From Pomacea canaliculata (taxonomy: Eukaryota; Mollusca; Gastropoda; Architaenioglossa; Ampullariidae): a stretch of 64,000 bases of DNA. The stretch spans positions 16,697,844 to 16,761,843 of the forward strand of contig NC_037592.1 in the NCBI RefSeq assembly GCF_003073045.1, read 5' to 3'. The notes under the pieces are model-generated. The model had not been told where the DNA came from. It was given only the letters and a program-made list of their open reading frames with translations, and did not search any database. The position numbers and the translations under genes were made by a program. This document shows positions 10,908 through 25,900 of the stretch, piece after piece (within the stretch, counting starts at the first letter, position 1; every line of letters starts with the position of its first letter).

Positions 10908-13900
10908 GTAAGAATTACATACACAGTATAAACTGTCACAAAATATACTTATATATGCAACTAGCGCCATATATAGAGGCCATATGGCATATGATGGAAT
11001 GGAGCATGTAAAACCATCAGCGGATGGCCATAATTATTACACTAATTCAGATTCAGAGTACTAACAGAGAATTCTTTAGACATGTTTTTACTTTGTCATC
11101 TAGATTATCTTTGGGATTCACGTCATCCCCTACACCCCCGCACCTCCACACACACACACATATACACATACACACACATCTCCGTATTTCACCATGGTGG
11201 ATCAAATACTACACAAATGAGAAAATTTATACAGAAATAAAGCACATTTCTCTCTCTCGCACATACACAGATTCACACAAGCCCAGCACAAGGTGAGACA
11301 AAGAACAATGTGAGGACTCGCTGAAAAAAGGGCGATTGGAGTAGATTTTATGGTAACGACTCCAGAGAATTAGGGACATCGGGAGAATACTGGGAAGATA
11401 TTGCATAATCTTGAGAATGTGAAGAAATGTTATCCTATGAAACTGCAAAAGGCAAAAGAGTGATCATCACTTCAGTTTATTCAATGCAGCTCAAGAATGC
11501 ACCCTTTTCTTGATATGAGAAAGGCGTTAACTGACCAGTTTAGGGAGTTAACATTAATTAGTTATGTGCCTTGACAATTTGTTCCACAGAATAACTCATT
11601 TCTCTGTTTATAGTTCATTTGTTTGTTTCCTCAACATTTACTTACGTCCTTAGATTCTCTTTTTTTCTATTATTGCTAGAATCTCAGTCTCAGTATGACT
11701 GCACCTTTGAAACTGGCTATTGCTCATGGATACAGGATACCTCTGATCAATTCAACTGGATTCGCACTCAAGGAACAACTAGAAATCAAACTACAAGACC
11801 CACTGTAGATCATACTTTAGGCAACAGTGAGTAATTTACCTTTGAGCTGGAACTCTAAAAGTATCAATTAACCTAAAGAAACGGGGATGAACTACTTATG
11901 GAAAAAATGAATGTATTCATATGACCTGCTACAGCTATTAATACTACTCACTGATACAACTTGATTAATATTGTAGAGGATATCAGTCTAAAATTAAAGA
12001 GCATATATGCTAATGTATGGCTCAAAATGTGCACAAACATTTTATGACAAAAATATTGAAATATTGACTTGGTAAAGTGTGAGAAAAATATATCTACATA
12101 AATGCAGACGTGTTTGTGAGTGAATATTTATAGTTGTGTGTGAGAGGTTAAAAGCAGACTAGAATGACACTGCTCATGTGCAAATTTATGGCAATGTGTG
12201 GGTGTTGTGGTAGTTGCATGGGGTTTACAGTAACACATATCCATGGATTCTTGCAATTATGTGTTTTAAGCTATTCAGCTTCCACAGCATTCAGCTATGT
12301 ACGCCATAACTATTTTGTGTTCTCTTGTCTTCACACAGAAAGTGGTTGGTACATTCTTATAGAAACAGCAGTTGTTCAAGGAACTAACAGTGCAGCACGC
12401 CTGATATCTCCACAGATTCCAGCCAGCTCTCCATACTGTCTGCAGTTCTGGTATTACATGTATGGTGCTCATGTTGATGCACTCACGATTTATGTTCATG
12501 TACGTTCTTCTCTGCTATTAGTACAATATTGCTGCTGTTATGCTTGACACATATGAAGCGGTTGTGACTAAAGTAACTTTTTTTAAAATAAGCACATCAG
12601 TTCATATTATTTTAGGCTCAGTGGAATAGGAACCGGGAGGGGCGAGGGAGGGAGCACCTAAAAAAATACTGAGAATGCAAGAATGTAAATATCATTCACT
12701 GTCGTCATGGAGTTTGCCACTGAGGCTTTCTAAAAAAAGTATATGTAAACTGACATGTAGGTGCAGGAATTGAAAATAACCTTTAACATTTTTATTAATT
12801 TTTAAAAACATTTCATATAAGTAAAATATTGTTACCAACTTACCAACTTCTTTGTTTCAACAGGGCACATGCTTTGTTGTGTATAAATACTGAATGATTT
12901 AAAAAAATTACAAACAGGACAATTAATCTGTACACTAACAATGAAAACAGAGAGGAGGAAATCCTGATATACCCCTGTGGACCAAAAGCCAGACTCAAGG
13001 CAGCCAGTGGAAGTATGGGCAGGTGCAGCTTTCTTCTTTTTCCTACCCTGTCAACATAGTGTTTGAGGCAGTCCGTGGGCCCTTCTTTAAGGGTGACATT
13101 GGAATAGATGACATCAGAGCTGTGGCAGGAAGCTGTCCTACCACAAGTAAGTTTCTGTATCTTTCTCACCGTTATATACTCCAGGAGCATTTTAACCATC
13201 GTATCAACTAACCTAAAAGTGAAATGCATAAAATTACATATAGTAGTCTATCAGCATCAGAGACTCCATGATCGAAATTTGGTAAGAGAGCATCCCAAAG
13301 AAAATCACAGGAGATGCTGTCAAGGCACGGATATCGAGTCCAAGGATGATCGAATGTCTGAAATCTTGTTAGCCAAATAGTCACAATAAAACACTTGTGG
13401 CAGCTGTGCAGCAAGATAGGCAGCGGGCAGTGGCATTGCCTTGCAAGTTCCAGTCATTCGAGTGCATATATGTCAAAAAAGTGTTGTGGAGGAGGTGCAA
13501 TTATTTATTTGGGCCTGAAGATATGATGTCTTGGCCTTGTTGACACATTTTGCAACGCTTTGCTTTGCGGCGTTTACATGCGAGAAAACTGACACTGGCC
13601 ATCCCTTTCTTTCGACCGACAGAAGAACAGCTAAGAAGGTGGGATACCCGCGTAGAGTCTTGTACTTTTTTTTTGTAGAACAGCTATCACATTATATAGT
13701 TATCACAGGGTTGAGAATGTCAGAGGGCTGTTCATGCAGCTAAGAATCTTAAGACTCACTTGTTTAAACTTATTTGAAGTTATCATTTGACCTGCAGTTT
13801 GGTGGCTGCTGAGATCACCGCGCATTGAGCGCATCTTTGTGATGCGGATACTAGCGCGCTACAAAACTACATCATCATCATCAGCTATCTGATCTAACCT

Positions 13901-16900
13901 GCGCTTGTCCGTCCGCCTGCATGTCTGCTCAACTTGCAGAGAAGCAAAGTTGCGACACCAACACTATAGCCCTATATATATTAGTTATATATATGACACT
14001 GACAGTGTGTGGTAATTTTCCATCTGGAAATTTTTGCTCACAAAGACTGTGTATTATTAAGCAACAATGCTGTTGGACAACTCACTTTTCTTTGTTGAAC
14101 TTTGGGGTAGGTACTTATTTTTAATTGCCACTAAGCTTTGCTATACTCTTCAATTACAATTAGTGAGTGCATATAATTTGTGTTTTTGTACAACAGTGCA
14201 TTATTTTCAGTTGTGTGTTGATCTTTGGCTAGATGGACTAATAAGAATACATTCTATAGTAGTTTGAGTTTATGTATTTAAAAAGTTCTTTATTATATTC
14301 TAGGTGGCTTGGCATGTGACTTCGAGGTAGGTTTGTGTGGATGGGATCAGAAGACGAAAGATGATTTTGACTGGACCCTACATTCTGGTCAAACAGCTAC
14401 TGTGAATACTGGACCTTCTAATGACCATACTCTGGGTACCTCATCAGGTAAAGATGCCAGAACCTTCTCTTTTATGCTTAGATATAACTCTCATTTATAT
14501 ACTGCAATTAAAAGTAACTCTTGAAAAATGTGTTTTCTAGTAGAAAAGATTGCTGTGGAATGTAGAAGGACAGAATGCATTTGGTGGAGTTTTAGGAAAT
14601 TGTGTACGATTCTTGACTATTTTTAAAAACAAAACTAGTACTTTTGTACTAGACCTGCTGATTATGTTGAATGTATGACTTAATAAATGTGATATTAAAA
14701 GTATTATATGTCAACATTAAGCATAATATTTGTTACATTAAAAGCAGTAGGAGACTGAATTCAAATAGTGGTGGGTGGGTGGGTGTGCAAAAGAATATTA
14801 CCATTCATTAACTGAGAGATTATACCTTTTTCTTTGATTAGGTCACTATCTGTACATAGAGACCAGCTCTCCCCATTATCTTGGACAAAAGGCTCACCTT
14901 GTCAGTTCCTTGGTAACCCAGACTACCCCACAGTGCATGTTATTCTTCTATAGCCTCAATGGGGACAATGTTGGTGCCTTGAATATCTACATAATATCTG
15001 GTGCTGAATTAACAAGCAGTGATATTCCAGTATGGTCAAAAAGACACAACTTGGGTGAAATCTGGTTCCCAGGTCAAACAACCATTCAGGGTTCTTCTTC
15101 CTACAGGGTTAGTAAAGTTTTTTTTGTCTTCCTTTTTTTAATACAATGCTTAGATTACATGTTCATTCATTACCAAATGAAGCAAAATTACACACTAGAA
15201 CGTTTCAGGTTCTGAAAGAAATCAATCAGCAGAATGTTTGCAATCCTTGTTCATTTTGCTGGAACACATCAAATGTTTGTTTCTCTTTTTTTATGTAGGG
15301 AACTTAAAAAGACATACACCTGACAATAAAGCAGCAATGATGTATCCTGTCATGATGTGCATGATGTTTAGATAAACAAAACTTTTAATAATTCCCTTTT
15401 CTAGAAGAAAATGTTTGTCTAATACACTTGTTGAATTACTTTTTTTATTTCAGGTTGTATTTGAGGGAGTAGTTGGTGCAGGCAGTCTGGGCGACATAGC
15501 TATTGATGACATCATTGTAAGGAATGGTAGCTGCCACCATCAAGGTGAAATATGTATAATGTACAGAACATACATTTCCTCAACTCCGCGATTTAATCAT
15601 GTACCCTTATTCAAATAATTCACTCAGTCTAAATACAAGAAAATGAAGAAAAAATTAATAAAACTGTCATTTGATGAATGAGAGACTTTATTTCCTTTAG
15701 GAGTTCTCTCCAATAGTAAAATTCTACACTGGATCAAAAAAAAATCAAAACTATTATGCTAGAACGCAGTCAGCTACTTTGTCAAAAGTGTCACCATCTA
15801 TGTTGTACATAGGTCTGTACAAGAAATGCATATAAAGGTGCAACTGCAAAGATGTGACTGGTGATTGTCAAAAAAGTGGTAGCCATCATTAAGACATGCT
15901 CCTCAAGCAATGTCACTTTGGTGAAAATAAATTCTTACAATTTTCTATCATATCCTATATTTTCTTTTATGAGAAATTCTGTCTTCAGCTCTAAAGTACT
16001 TGACATATGATCCTTTTGCAAGTTTTTTTCTTTGCCATGCAACATACTTAGACAGCACCAAAATTGTACACTTGATTTACAGCTAATAACAACTTTGAGC
16101 ATGGCTTGGGACTATGGACTAATCCAGGTGTAGGGGATAACTTTGACTGGATGTTAGGACAGGCGTCAATGGGTGCAACTTTTTCTGGACCAAGAATTGA
16201 CCACACACTGGGTACTTCAGAAGGTGAGACATTGTCCTGTACATCCACATGCATAATTTTGGTATGTAGTACATAAATGTAAGCATTCTTTGTCAGCTCT
16301 ATATATCATGTATATTTCTTTCTTCTATTTAAAAAAATGTTATAATCAAATGGAATATATTTGTAAAAGCTGTCTTTCTACATGCAGGACACTATCTTTT
16401 CATTGAATCTTCCAAACCCATACAAGCTGAAGACACTGTCTGGCTTCAGAGCCCTGTCATGGAACCAAACGTGGCCCTGTGCATGTCGTTTTGGTTTATT
16501 AAAAATATTGATGATACAGATGTCATTAATGTGCTGATGCGACCTGCAACACCAGCTAACAAATCTTCAATCACAGTCTGGTCGCTCAAAGATAGTGTGC
16601 CTACAGGTTGGATGCATGGTCGAATAGATCTTTACAACAGAGCTCCATTTTATGTAAGTGTTTTCCTAAACAGCACCCCATTAATCAAATGTGTTTATAG
16701 ACTAGCAGTTTTTGTTAAATTATTATTTTAAAGTTTACACTTGTTTTAATGTTGAGATGCATTAATATAGTACAATTCTACTTTGACAATGTTTTAACCC
16801 AATGATTATGTCATATTTAAAGTTTATCCATCTCCCGAAAAAGTGAGTTTTGAGACTTAGAAAAGGCTTTGACTTTAATAATATAGATAATATTTAATAA

Positions 16901-19900
16901 TACAAGACCTTTTCTTACTTTGAATATATTTTCATTCAGATAACCATTTGGTTAGAATATAGTAGGGTAAAACCTCTTGACTAAGACTGACCCAAATCCA
17001 TCAAAACCAAGTTGTTAAGTGAGATGAGTTATCACAGCTGCCAAGAACCAGCACAGGCCCTGGGCAGACGACCTCTCTGTAATTGTAATCGTAAATTATT
17101 TTTCCAGAATGTAATATGCTTACAATTTGATTGTCAATATCTACATTTCATTCATTAATGTAATATAGGCTTCAAACATTAGGACAAGTGTACTAAATTT
17201 ACATCGCTACTTGAACATAGAGTTGTTTACATGTGAGTGGTTAGTAAATGAGGAAAACTGACATTAAAGGATCAAACTTATAGTAACCTACTCCATAGAA
17301 AAAAATCCCCAGAGTGAGGAATGTTACACCAACTTTTCTTTAGATTGAAGGAAATGAAGGAGGAAAAAAATCCACTGACCAAGGCTGAGCCCCTTCAAAT
17401 TTGTGGCCCGGATACACCAGACCCCTTATCCGGCCTGTGGGTTGTAGTAGAGAAATCAAACTGTCTGCTATATTTTTATGTGATTTCTGCAGAAAACTGT
17501 AATATATGGTAAACGGTCATCCAAAAGCATTCTATTTTATAGGGAACAATTTTTTTCAACAGGCAACTTTCAGCAAAAAATTCATAATAGAGCACCAACT
17601 GTCAGTCATAAGTCTGGTTGAAGAGGTAACCATAATGGAGATGGCATTTAGATAGCAAATATATCTGTAAACATTTTTTTGGGTTATAACTATAAGAAGG
17701 GCTTAAAATACGATAGGTCTTATTAAGTAGGTTTTACTGTGGCTCACTTAAACAATTGAATTTTCTTAAGTTAAAATGGCAGAAAATCATGTAAGCTCAT
17801 TTATAAAGAGTTTGCAAATGCTGTGCAGGCTACAAAAATTGATTTTTCAAAGCACACTAGTTCTGTGTGCAATTTTTTTAAGTCATTATTTTTTGGCCTC
17901 TGAAGTTAAATCATGATTTTTATAATTTGAATAATTTGTATTTTTTTAAGTTGTACAGTTTCTTGCATTTTTAGCTTTTATTGGGATTTTCAGATCATAA
18001 TTGAAGTTATAAGAGGTGAAGATGATCATGGTGTCACTGCACTTGATGATATCTCATTCACAGAATCTGAGTGTATGGGTAAGAAATATTGTGTCACTGT
18101 TTTGCTGCATCAATCCTTCACAAATAGTATTTTAACATTTTAAAACACAGATATGCAGTAGCATAATACAAGCGCATGTACATATCTTTGTAGAACAGGC
18201 AAACTGACTAGTTGAGCATCTTACCAATGATTCACTAAACACTGGCCATGAAGACTGTAGACTCAACTATCTGCAGAGGTCTATAGAGTGGGATATCTGA
18301 CCAGCCGTTCTGTACACTGGAATGTCCGAGTATAGCTTGGAGACCTACCACAGCATATGCTTAACTTACTTGGGGTAGATACTGCCAGATGCATAGGTGT
18401 AGGTTGTTGTAGTAGGTTGTTGTATGTATCTTTATTATAGTGACTGCTTGATTGTCCCCTGCAGCTTCTTCATTTCCCTGTTCCAAAATCACTGGAATCA
18501 GGCAGAGAATTTGGCAACATTATGTCATCAGTAAATCCCTAGGAAGGCATCCCTTATCCTCCCTATTTCTGATTATGTGTTGGCATATAAATTTTCACTC
18601 TTGCGGTCTGGCTATAGGTACATGATGCTTGTATGCAGAAATAATCGTCACCGCAATTCATTCATTCCACGGGCCATTCGCTTGATAAACTCTACTGGCC
18701 ATGATCTTGCACTAACCTGAGGTGATCTAAGGTCACCAACTGTATCTACTGTTGGTGGAAGTGTGTGTGTGTGTGTGTGTGTGAGAGAATGAAAAAAAAA
18801 AATTTCAACATATATTATCTAGTACGAGTACTATCTTGAGTTGCCCTTGTGGATGAATAAAGTTGTATTGTATGGTAAACAAGGCAAACTCATCACAGAT
18901 TCTCAGTCTTCAGCTGGGAGCTGGTAAAGGTGATGATAATCTCCCTTTAGTGTACAAAGATTCCACTGGCTGTGCTGTTACTTGTGACTTGAGACTGCCT
19001 CTTTGTGCTCTCTCCAAGCTTCTCTCTCCTGACTTCCTCTAAAGAACTTCCTCTCCTCTTTTCTGTTTTTGTGCCATGGGTGCTTGACTGTTTGGAAGAC
19101 ACCACTGTTTCTGCTGCTGGAGTTCACTTAGCAGGCCATTGAAAGTGGCCCACTCTTCCTCACCCAACCATATCCTTCCCTTGTAGACCAAAACCACCAT
19201 CACTGCTTACCAATCAGTCTTCAGCTGGCATCTAAACCAAGCTCTGCAACACAAGAATAGGAGACATAGACTACAGTGGGCTGTTAGATGTGGTCCCTCC
19301 CTCCTCCTCCAATAGACCGTCCCCTTTCCTCCATGGCCAACTGATGTTGGCCAACTGTTTACTTCAATATGCTACCTCTTAACAAAATATGTCTTTCAGT
19401 TCTTAAAATCTATATAGCTGTCCTGAGCAACAGCCTTTTCAAATACATGCTATGTGTCTCTTTGCAAATGACCTCAGTTAATCTGTACAGAAAAATGTAG
19501 CTGACATAATGATTTTATGTACTGCTTTAGTGATCCATCAATTTAACACTATAATTATGTGTTCAAGATAATTAAAATACTTGTATTGCTCATAATGTGA
19601 CAAAATAGGAAGCAATTAGCTTTTGGTAAGTGTATGTGGGGTGGTTTTTTTTTTTTGTATTACAGCTGATCCTTTTTATGCTGGGGATGCATTCAGTCTA
19701 CCCTCTATTCCACAGCTGGCCACTACCACTCCAGGTATGTAGGAGATATAATCTTCTTTTGATGCATTGTTAAGTAAAAACAATTTTTACAAAATCTTGA
19801 GTACCCTTTAACTGCAGCTGGGTTAACACAATTTTCCACTCAGCTAGCCTATAAGGAAATACCTGCTTTGATCTGATTGATGATGGTCTGATCTCATGAC

Positions 19901-22900
19901 ATACTTAAGGCAATGAGTCAATGTCAGTGGTTCAGTTTATTTATCTACTGGGGATGATATAAAATTGTATAAATTGCTCCTGTGTTTTGAAGAATGTTCT
20001 CTTCCTTAGTTAATTTCAGCTTCTGTTGGGATATGTTAATTGCTGAATAAAATATACAAGAATTTTCACATGATATAAGTATACACTCTACCAGTTGACC
20101 AGTGGGTTGAAATACAATACTATTTGCAAAACAGGTTCAAAAAAGCTTTATTTGGTTATTTAGACCTCTACAATGGATATTTTGAATGATAATAAATAAT
20201 TTGCGTTAAGGATTGCCATTTAAGTGAAATCTAGTGTGACACAGGAACATTAGTTTTGTTACCCTCAGTACCAAAATTATCCATCTGGGTAGTTTCTTTT
20301 AATCAAAGTCAAACATAATTGTTGGCTGAAAAGCAATCTTCATTATGACCCTATACTCCTCGATGAGTAACAAGGAATAAACTAACAAACTGACAGCACA
20401 TTAGTCTTTGATGAACTGGTGTGTTTATTTGTCAGCAGTTGGTTCAGAACATACATGACTGTATACATCCCTTTTTTACTTTAAAAAAATTGTATGACAG
20501 TATTAGTGTTAGCGGAAATTTTGACACCAAGATAGTGCATTTGAGATGATAGAGGATATCCTCAGATAGATTTACAAGATCTTGCCCTAGCACAATTCCT
20601 TAGGGGATGTGGCACCCGCAGGGTAGAATTAGCTCATTGCTGACTTGGTGTAAGATGCTGAAAGTCTGCAGCCAGCTTGGTTTATAAAAAAGTCCTTTGA
20701 AGTACATGTTTGTGCATTAGATATATAGGAGGACCCCAAGCAGTATTATACAGTACATGATAGTCAAACAAAGCACACGCACTTCACACTTGTCTATGAA
20801 AGATGACCGCTTTGGAGCAATTAAGACTATTTTTTTTAGTAATAGAATATTCAAAAAGTTGAGAAAATGCTCTGTTAATAAAACTTTTTTATAATTTGTG
20901 GTTCTATTCTATAATATTTATAATTTGACCAGCTGTTTATTGAACTAATTTGCACAGTGCCATCTCCATGCGATTGTGACTTTGAAGAAGATTTTTGTGA
21001 GTGGGTTCAGGACACTTCAGATGATTTTGATTGGACTAAGAGTACAGGAGCCACCTCATTTCAAAATACAGCACCAGCATTTGACCACACATTGGGAAAT
21101 GGTGAGTTGTTTCCTCACTCCTTATAATGACCGGACCTTTATCTTTTACACACACACACCTGTTAAAGTTAGTCTCCATATAGTCATACCATCTGGTGCA
21201 GCATGATTAAAAACTATTAATTTTGGCATTAAAATTTCTTTCTTTGAGTACTTACTTACCAGATGACATGGCCAGTAGTTCCCACCAGCCTCCTGGTGGT
21301 CCCTTCTTGACTCCTGTTGATAATTAGAGATGAGAACATTACTCAGGGTGGGATGAAGGGGGTGAGGGTAGTCTTAACCCTATAGTCATTGATCAATATT
21401 TATCCAGTCAAGAGAAGACAGCTTGAACTGAGGCTGCCAGTATCTTCATATAGTTTTGTCATCTAATAATTATTTGAAGAAAATTTTACTACCAGAATAT
21501 TTTCATTTAACCTTAAACTTTTAGATTAATGGCTATTTTTTTTTAAAAACTATTCTTTTAGTCATTCATGGTAATTTGCTGAAAAATGTGCGTTACAACC
21601 AAACATTGTTAAATATGGTTATTACTAGATTAAGGACTAGATTGTATACTTTTTCTTTGACTAGTTTGAGTTATGGTGGCATGCATCTAATTCCTCATAT
21701 TCTGTTTCAGGCACAGGTTATTACCTTTACATTGAGACATCACTACCACGTCGTGCTAATGATACAGCTCGCTTGTTGTCACCTAAGTTGAATGTCAGTC
21801 CAATGAAGCTTGTCTACGATTCTGGTATTTAATGTATGGTCCATCTGTCAACAGTCTGAATGTCTATGTACAATCTAACACTAATATCACAAAAGTGTGG
21901 ACACGGACTGGCACACAAAGAAATCAGTGGACATTTGGTGAAGCCCCAAGTTATAAGCTACTACTCTTATCAGGTACAATTAAAGTCTCCTTTGTTTTTT
22001 AATTTTTGCTGTAGCCTTTTCTTTTGCAAAAAAAAAACCCATCCAACATTAGCAAACACAGGACAGTAAAATTTGTAATGTGAAGACATCCTTCATTTAG
22101 CTGAAAGTTGTCCAGCTGTCCCTTTATCAGGTTTTTTAAAAAAACAAGGAATATTATCCATATATAGTTTCAACAGATTCCTTTGAAATCAAGAAAGTAT
22201 AAATAACAACAACAAATCCAGTAACAATTCAAAGTTGCTTCAAGAATTGATTTGCTTTGTTTGGGGTTTTTTGTTTGTTTTATATTTTTTTGAATGCAAA
22301 ACTGGAAGTTCTTGACTGTCCTTTAAAGTTAGGATACAGATCCAAGTACTCAAGATTTAGCACAATGAGGACTTTTCTTATATTTATGACTTTATTTTGT
22401 TTTTATACTTAAATTGCTAAATTTTCTGACATGATCAAATGGATTTTTTCCAGATAATTATGAAGCCACTCGTGGGACCACCTTTCTGGGAGAAATAGCA
22501 ATTGATGACATTAGTTTTTCAGAAAGACCGTGTACAGCTGCTGATACTGGTAAGCCTGCATATGTTTGTTTAGCTATTGCACTTTGATTTAGCAGAGAAG
22601 CATGCACCAAAAGGGAAGTTGTTAACTGACTCCATCAGTTAAGCTTTGAAACTTTTCTACAATGAAACATTTTATTAAAGTCATCTTCAAAAAATCTTCA
22701 CTTTCTGTGTAAACGCACACATGTAAATCAAAGAATGATGTAATGTAACATAATGTAATGTAAAGAAATGTAACACTTTCTTTCATTTTATAGAGGGACT
22801 AGCTTGAACACCCTGTTTTGGTCCTTTCCTTCACCTCAGTGTTGTGTACATAACAGCCAACCTCAAACCATCCTGCTATTACCTGCTCTGCCCATTGTTA

Positions 22901-25900
22901 CATCCAAAGTTGCCTTAGCTATCAGGGCCCAGCAGCAGATGGGGGTTGTACACATATCCTTGGGAATAATCATGCACACACTTGCATGTACACATGGCCA
23001 TTACATGGGTACACACATGTGCATGTATGTCCATGCATATACCCTATACACACAGCCATCACACATGTACACACACACACCTACACATGCTTACACACAA
23101 TCACACCCAGGGCCCTAGAGCCTTGCTTTGGACTTCGGGTGGGGTTGACCAACCTGCAAATTGGATCACTGCTGTCATGGGTCAAGGGCAGGTTGGCACC
23201 AGAAAGGGAGTGGAGGATACCTTCTGGAATGTTTGATGAAGATGGGATAAGTAGGTGGGTTTGAAGTTGTAAGGGCTGTTTTTGGGAGTGAGAGTGGAGA
23301 AGAGGACAGGCAGGCCATTGAGTAAAGCTGAGACTAAAATCTATAGTGTGTGGCAAATACATACCATCTCTGTTTTGTTTTTGCCCAACCAGCCCACCCC
23401 TGTGTAGCCATCAGGGACAGTAGTGTTGGTTACATAAAATAACTAGTCTGAAATTATTGTTTCTCTATTTATTTGTATGATCGTAACACATTTTCGCTAA
23501 CTTATGGATGTTTCCTCAATTTCCAGCCTATTTTTGTGGCTTTGAATATAAGGAGTTGTGTGGTTTTACACAAGACAAAAATGATTCCTTTGACTGGACG
23601 TGGAAGAGAGCTGGCACAGTTGCAAATTTCACAGGACCCATTGTGGATCACACTGAAGGCACAGATTCAGGTGTTGTTAGAAACTATGAATGGTCTTGAG
23701 AATTAAATATGGTTTTCAAATTGCTTTTAAACAAATGACAGATGTTCCAGCAAATAGAATAGAATTCTTGCTGATGTATCAAGTGTGAATTTACAGTCTT
23801 TGAATGCTGAGCAGTATCTTAATCTAGCTTAGATATACATATTTATTACGTTCTGTATCAAATATATCAAAACTAGAAAAAGTTCATAAATGTAGATGAG
23901 CAAGACAAAAAAAAAATCTAGTAGAATGCTTAAGGTGTAAAGACTGCTTTAAGCCACTAAAAGTAACTTTGAAGTAAATATTTTTATATTTAAGGTCACT
24001 ATATGTGCATCAAGTCAAGTGCTCCACGATACCCAGGTGAACGTGCACTTTTGATCAGTCCCATATATCCGCAGACCACTGGTTCTTGCCTCAGCTTCTA
24101 CTACAGCATGTGTGGCTCAAGGATGGGCACATTAACTGTTTATCTAGCAGAAACAGGGCCAACTATCCCTTACCAGATTATCTTCCACAAGTCAGGAAAT
24201 CAGGTATAGACCTTTGTATTTCCATTTTTATGTGTGTGTGTGTGTGTGTGTGAAAATGTAAATATTTAAATGTTCAGGACTGGAGCTATCTTTCAGTATT
24301 TAAATTTTGTGTCCTTAGATCAATGAGAAAAGTATCTTGCTTCCCCCACCCTACCAAATCGTGTACTACTTTCAACATTAACACATTGAAAGTATTACTT
24401 TCATTTATTGTATGAAAAGCTTTCAAGCTTCATGGAATGCCTGGGATGCAAAACAGAAAGGTGAATGGTATAGGAAAAGTGTGATTTGTCTTATAAGTGG
24501 CAACCATTATGTTCTGTTTACATGCTGGGAATCAAGTGCCCATCACAAACTGTAGGTGTCCATTTGTGTTATGTTGGCATGTTGGGTATATAGTGGCTAT
24601 GCCTGATGACATGAACTTTTCTATATCACCTTCCTCTATCACTAGCCAGTCATTTGTTTTATGTATTCCAGTTGCTGTCATTTCATGAAAGAAACATTTT
24701 TGTACCTACACTATCAAGAATAATATTGATTGTAAAGATTATAGAGAAAAGGTGTCCTTTTACATCTTTTATGTCTATACTTTTAAGTTTTTGAAGCAAC
24801 ATATCCTGTATTTGGTGCTGAATGCATAGGGAACAGCTGGTTAATTCTGAGAGCTTTCTATATAGCACCTTCTATTTTTATAATCTCTTTGGCTGCTTAA
24901 CCTCTATCAGTAACAAATATTGATTTCACATAAATATAGCTACTGAGTTCTCATTGCTCATCAGTAAGAAAAAACAGAAAAAAATACTACAAATTATATG
25001 CATATACTTGCTAAAATATATTCTAAGATGGAATGATGCTCTTGCAGGGTTGCAGTTGGTTACTAGCAGAGGCTCAGGTTCAGAGCACAACCAGTTTTCA
25101 GATCTACTTTGATGGTGTTGTTGGCAGCAGATACTTCAGTGACCTGGCCATTGATGATGTCAGCCTCAATCCTGGGAGCTGTCAGGAGATGGTCAGTAGA
25201 GCTCTGCTGTATTGTTGACAGAGTAAAAATAGATGACCAGTGAAGGAACATTGGTGTCAGTTAACTATAGAGAAACTGTTAACAGTTTTGTCTGCAAAAG
25301 CTGTAAAAAAAAGTTGTTGAATGAATAAGCTATGATGATTCTAGATAGAATATTATATTTAATCAAGTGGCAGTCGTGTTGTAAACTCTTTATTCATAGT
25401 ATTACACTAAGGAAACAAGCAGTTTCAGCTGTCTGCAGTTTTTTTTTTAAGTGTGGTACAGAGCTCAGTTAATATCAATTGTTTGGAAGTTTATCAGTGT
25501 GATAGAGGCTGGCATCCTTGTCAGTAGAAGGCTGATTGATCAGTATCACTCTTTGCTGTATGGGCCAAGTGAGGGAAGTTTTGAGGAGAGTGCTGCGCCC
25601 TACCATCCACTAGGAGTATTTCTGTATTTTAGCATTACAAAGAGTACTGTCCTCCAATATGACTGGCCACTCTTTGTGCATTAGCCACTGCCCCTACTTT
25701 CTCTCTGGAGTAAAAGGAGAAGCAAGTGTGGTTTAATTTAATTCCTGAGATTTTTATGCAAAACCTTCTTGTAAAGGCACCCAATGCATCAGTGCTGCCC
25801 ACACATTTATTATTTGATAAATAGTACTGTCTTACATACAGGTGCTTGTGACTTTGAAAATGGACTGTGCACATGGACAAATGCAAGAGATATTGACCAG

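Noticed and set aside
11619..11690. Hydrophobic stretch in frame with MAM1 that reads like an alternative signal peptide
   Set aside because: It has no ATG (the open frame begins at TTG) and coincides with the T-rich splice tract, which encodes Phe/Leu by chance.
12840..13229. 129-codon minus-strand ORF
   Set aside because: It lies opposite a confirmed MAM exon (12951-13146) and has no domain features.
22804..23264. Plus-strand ORFs of 84-104 codons
   Set aside because: His/Thr-rich translations of a CA-rich simple repeat.
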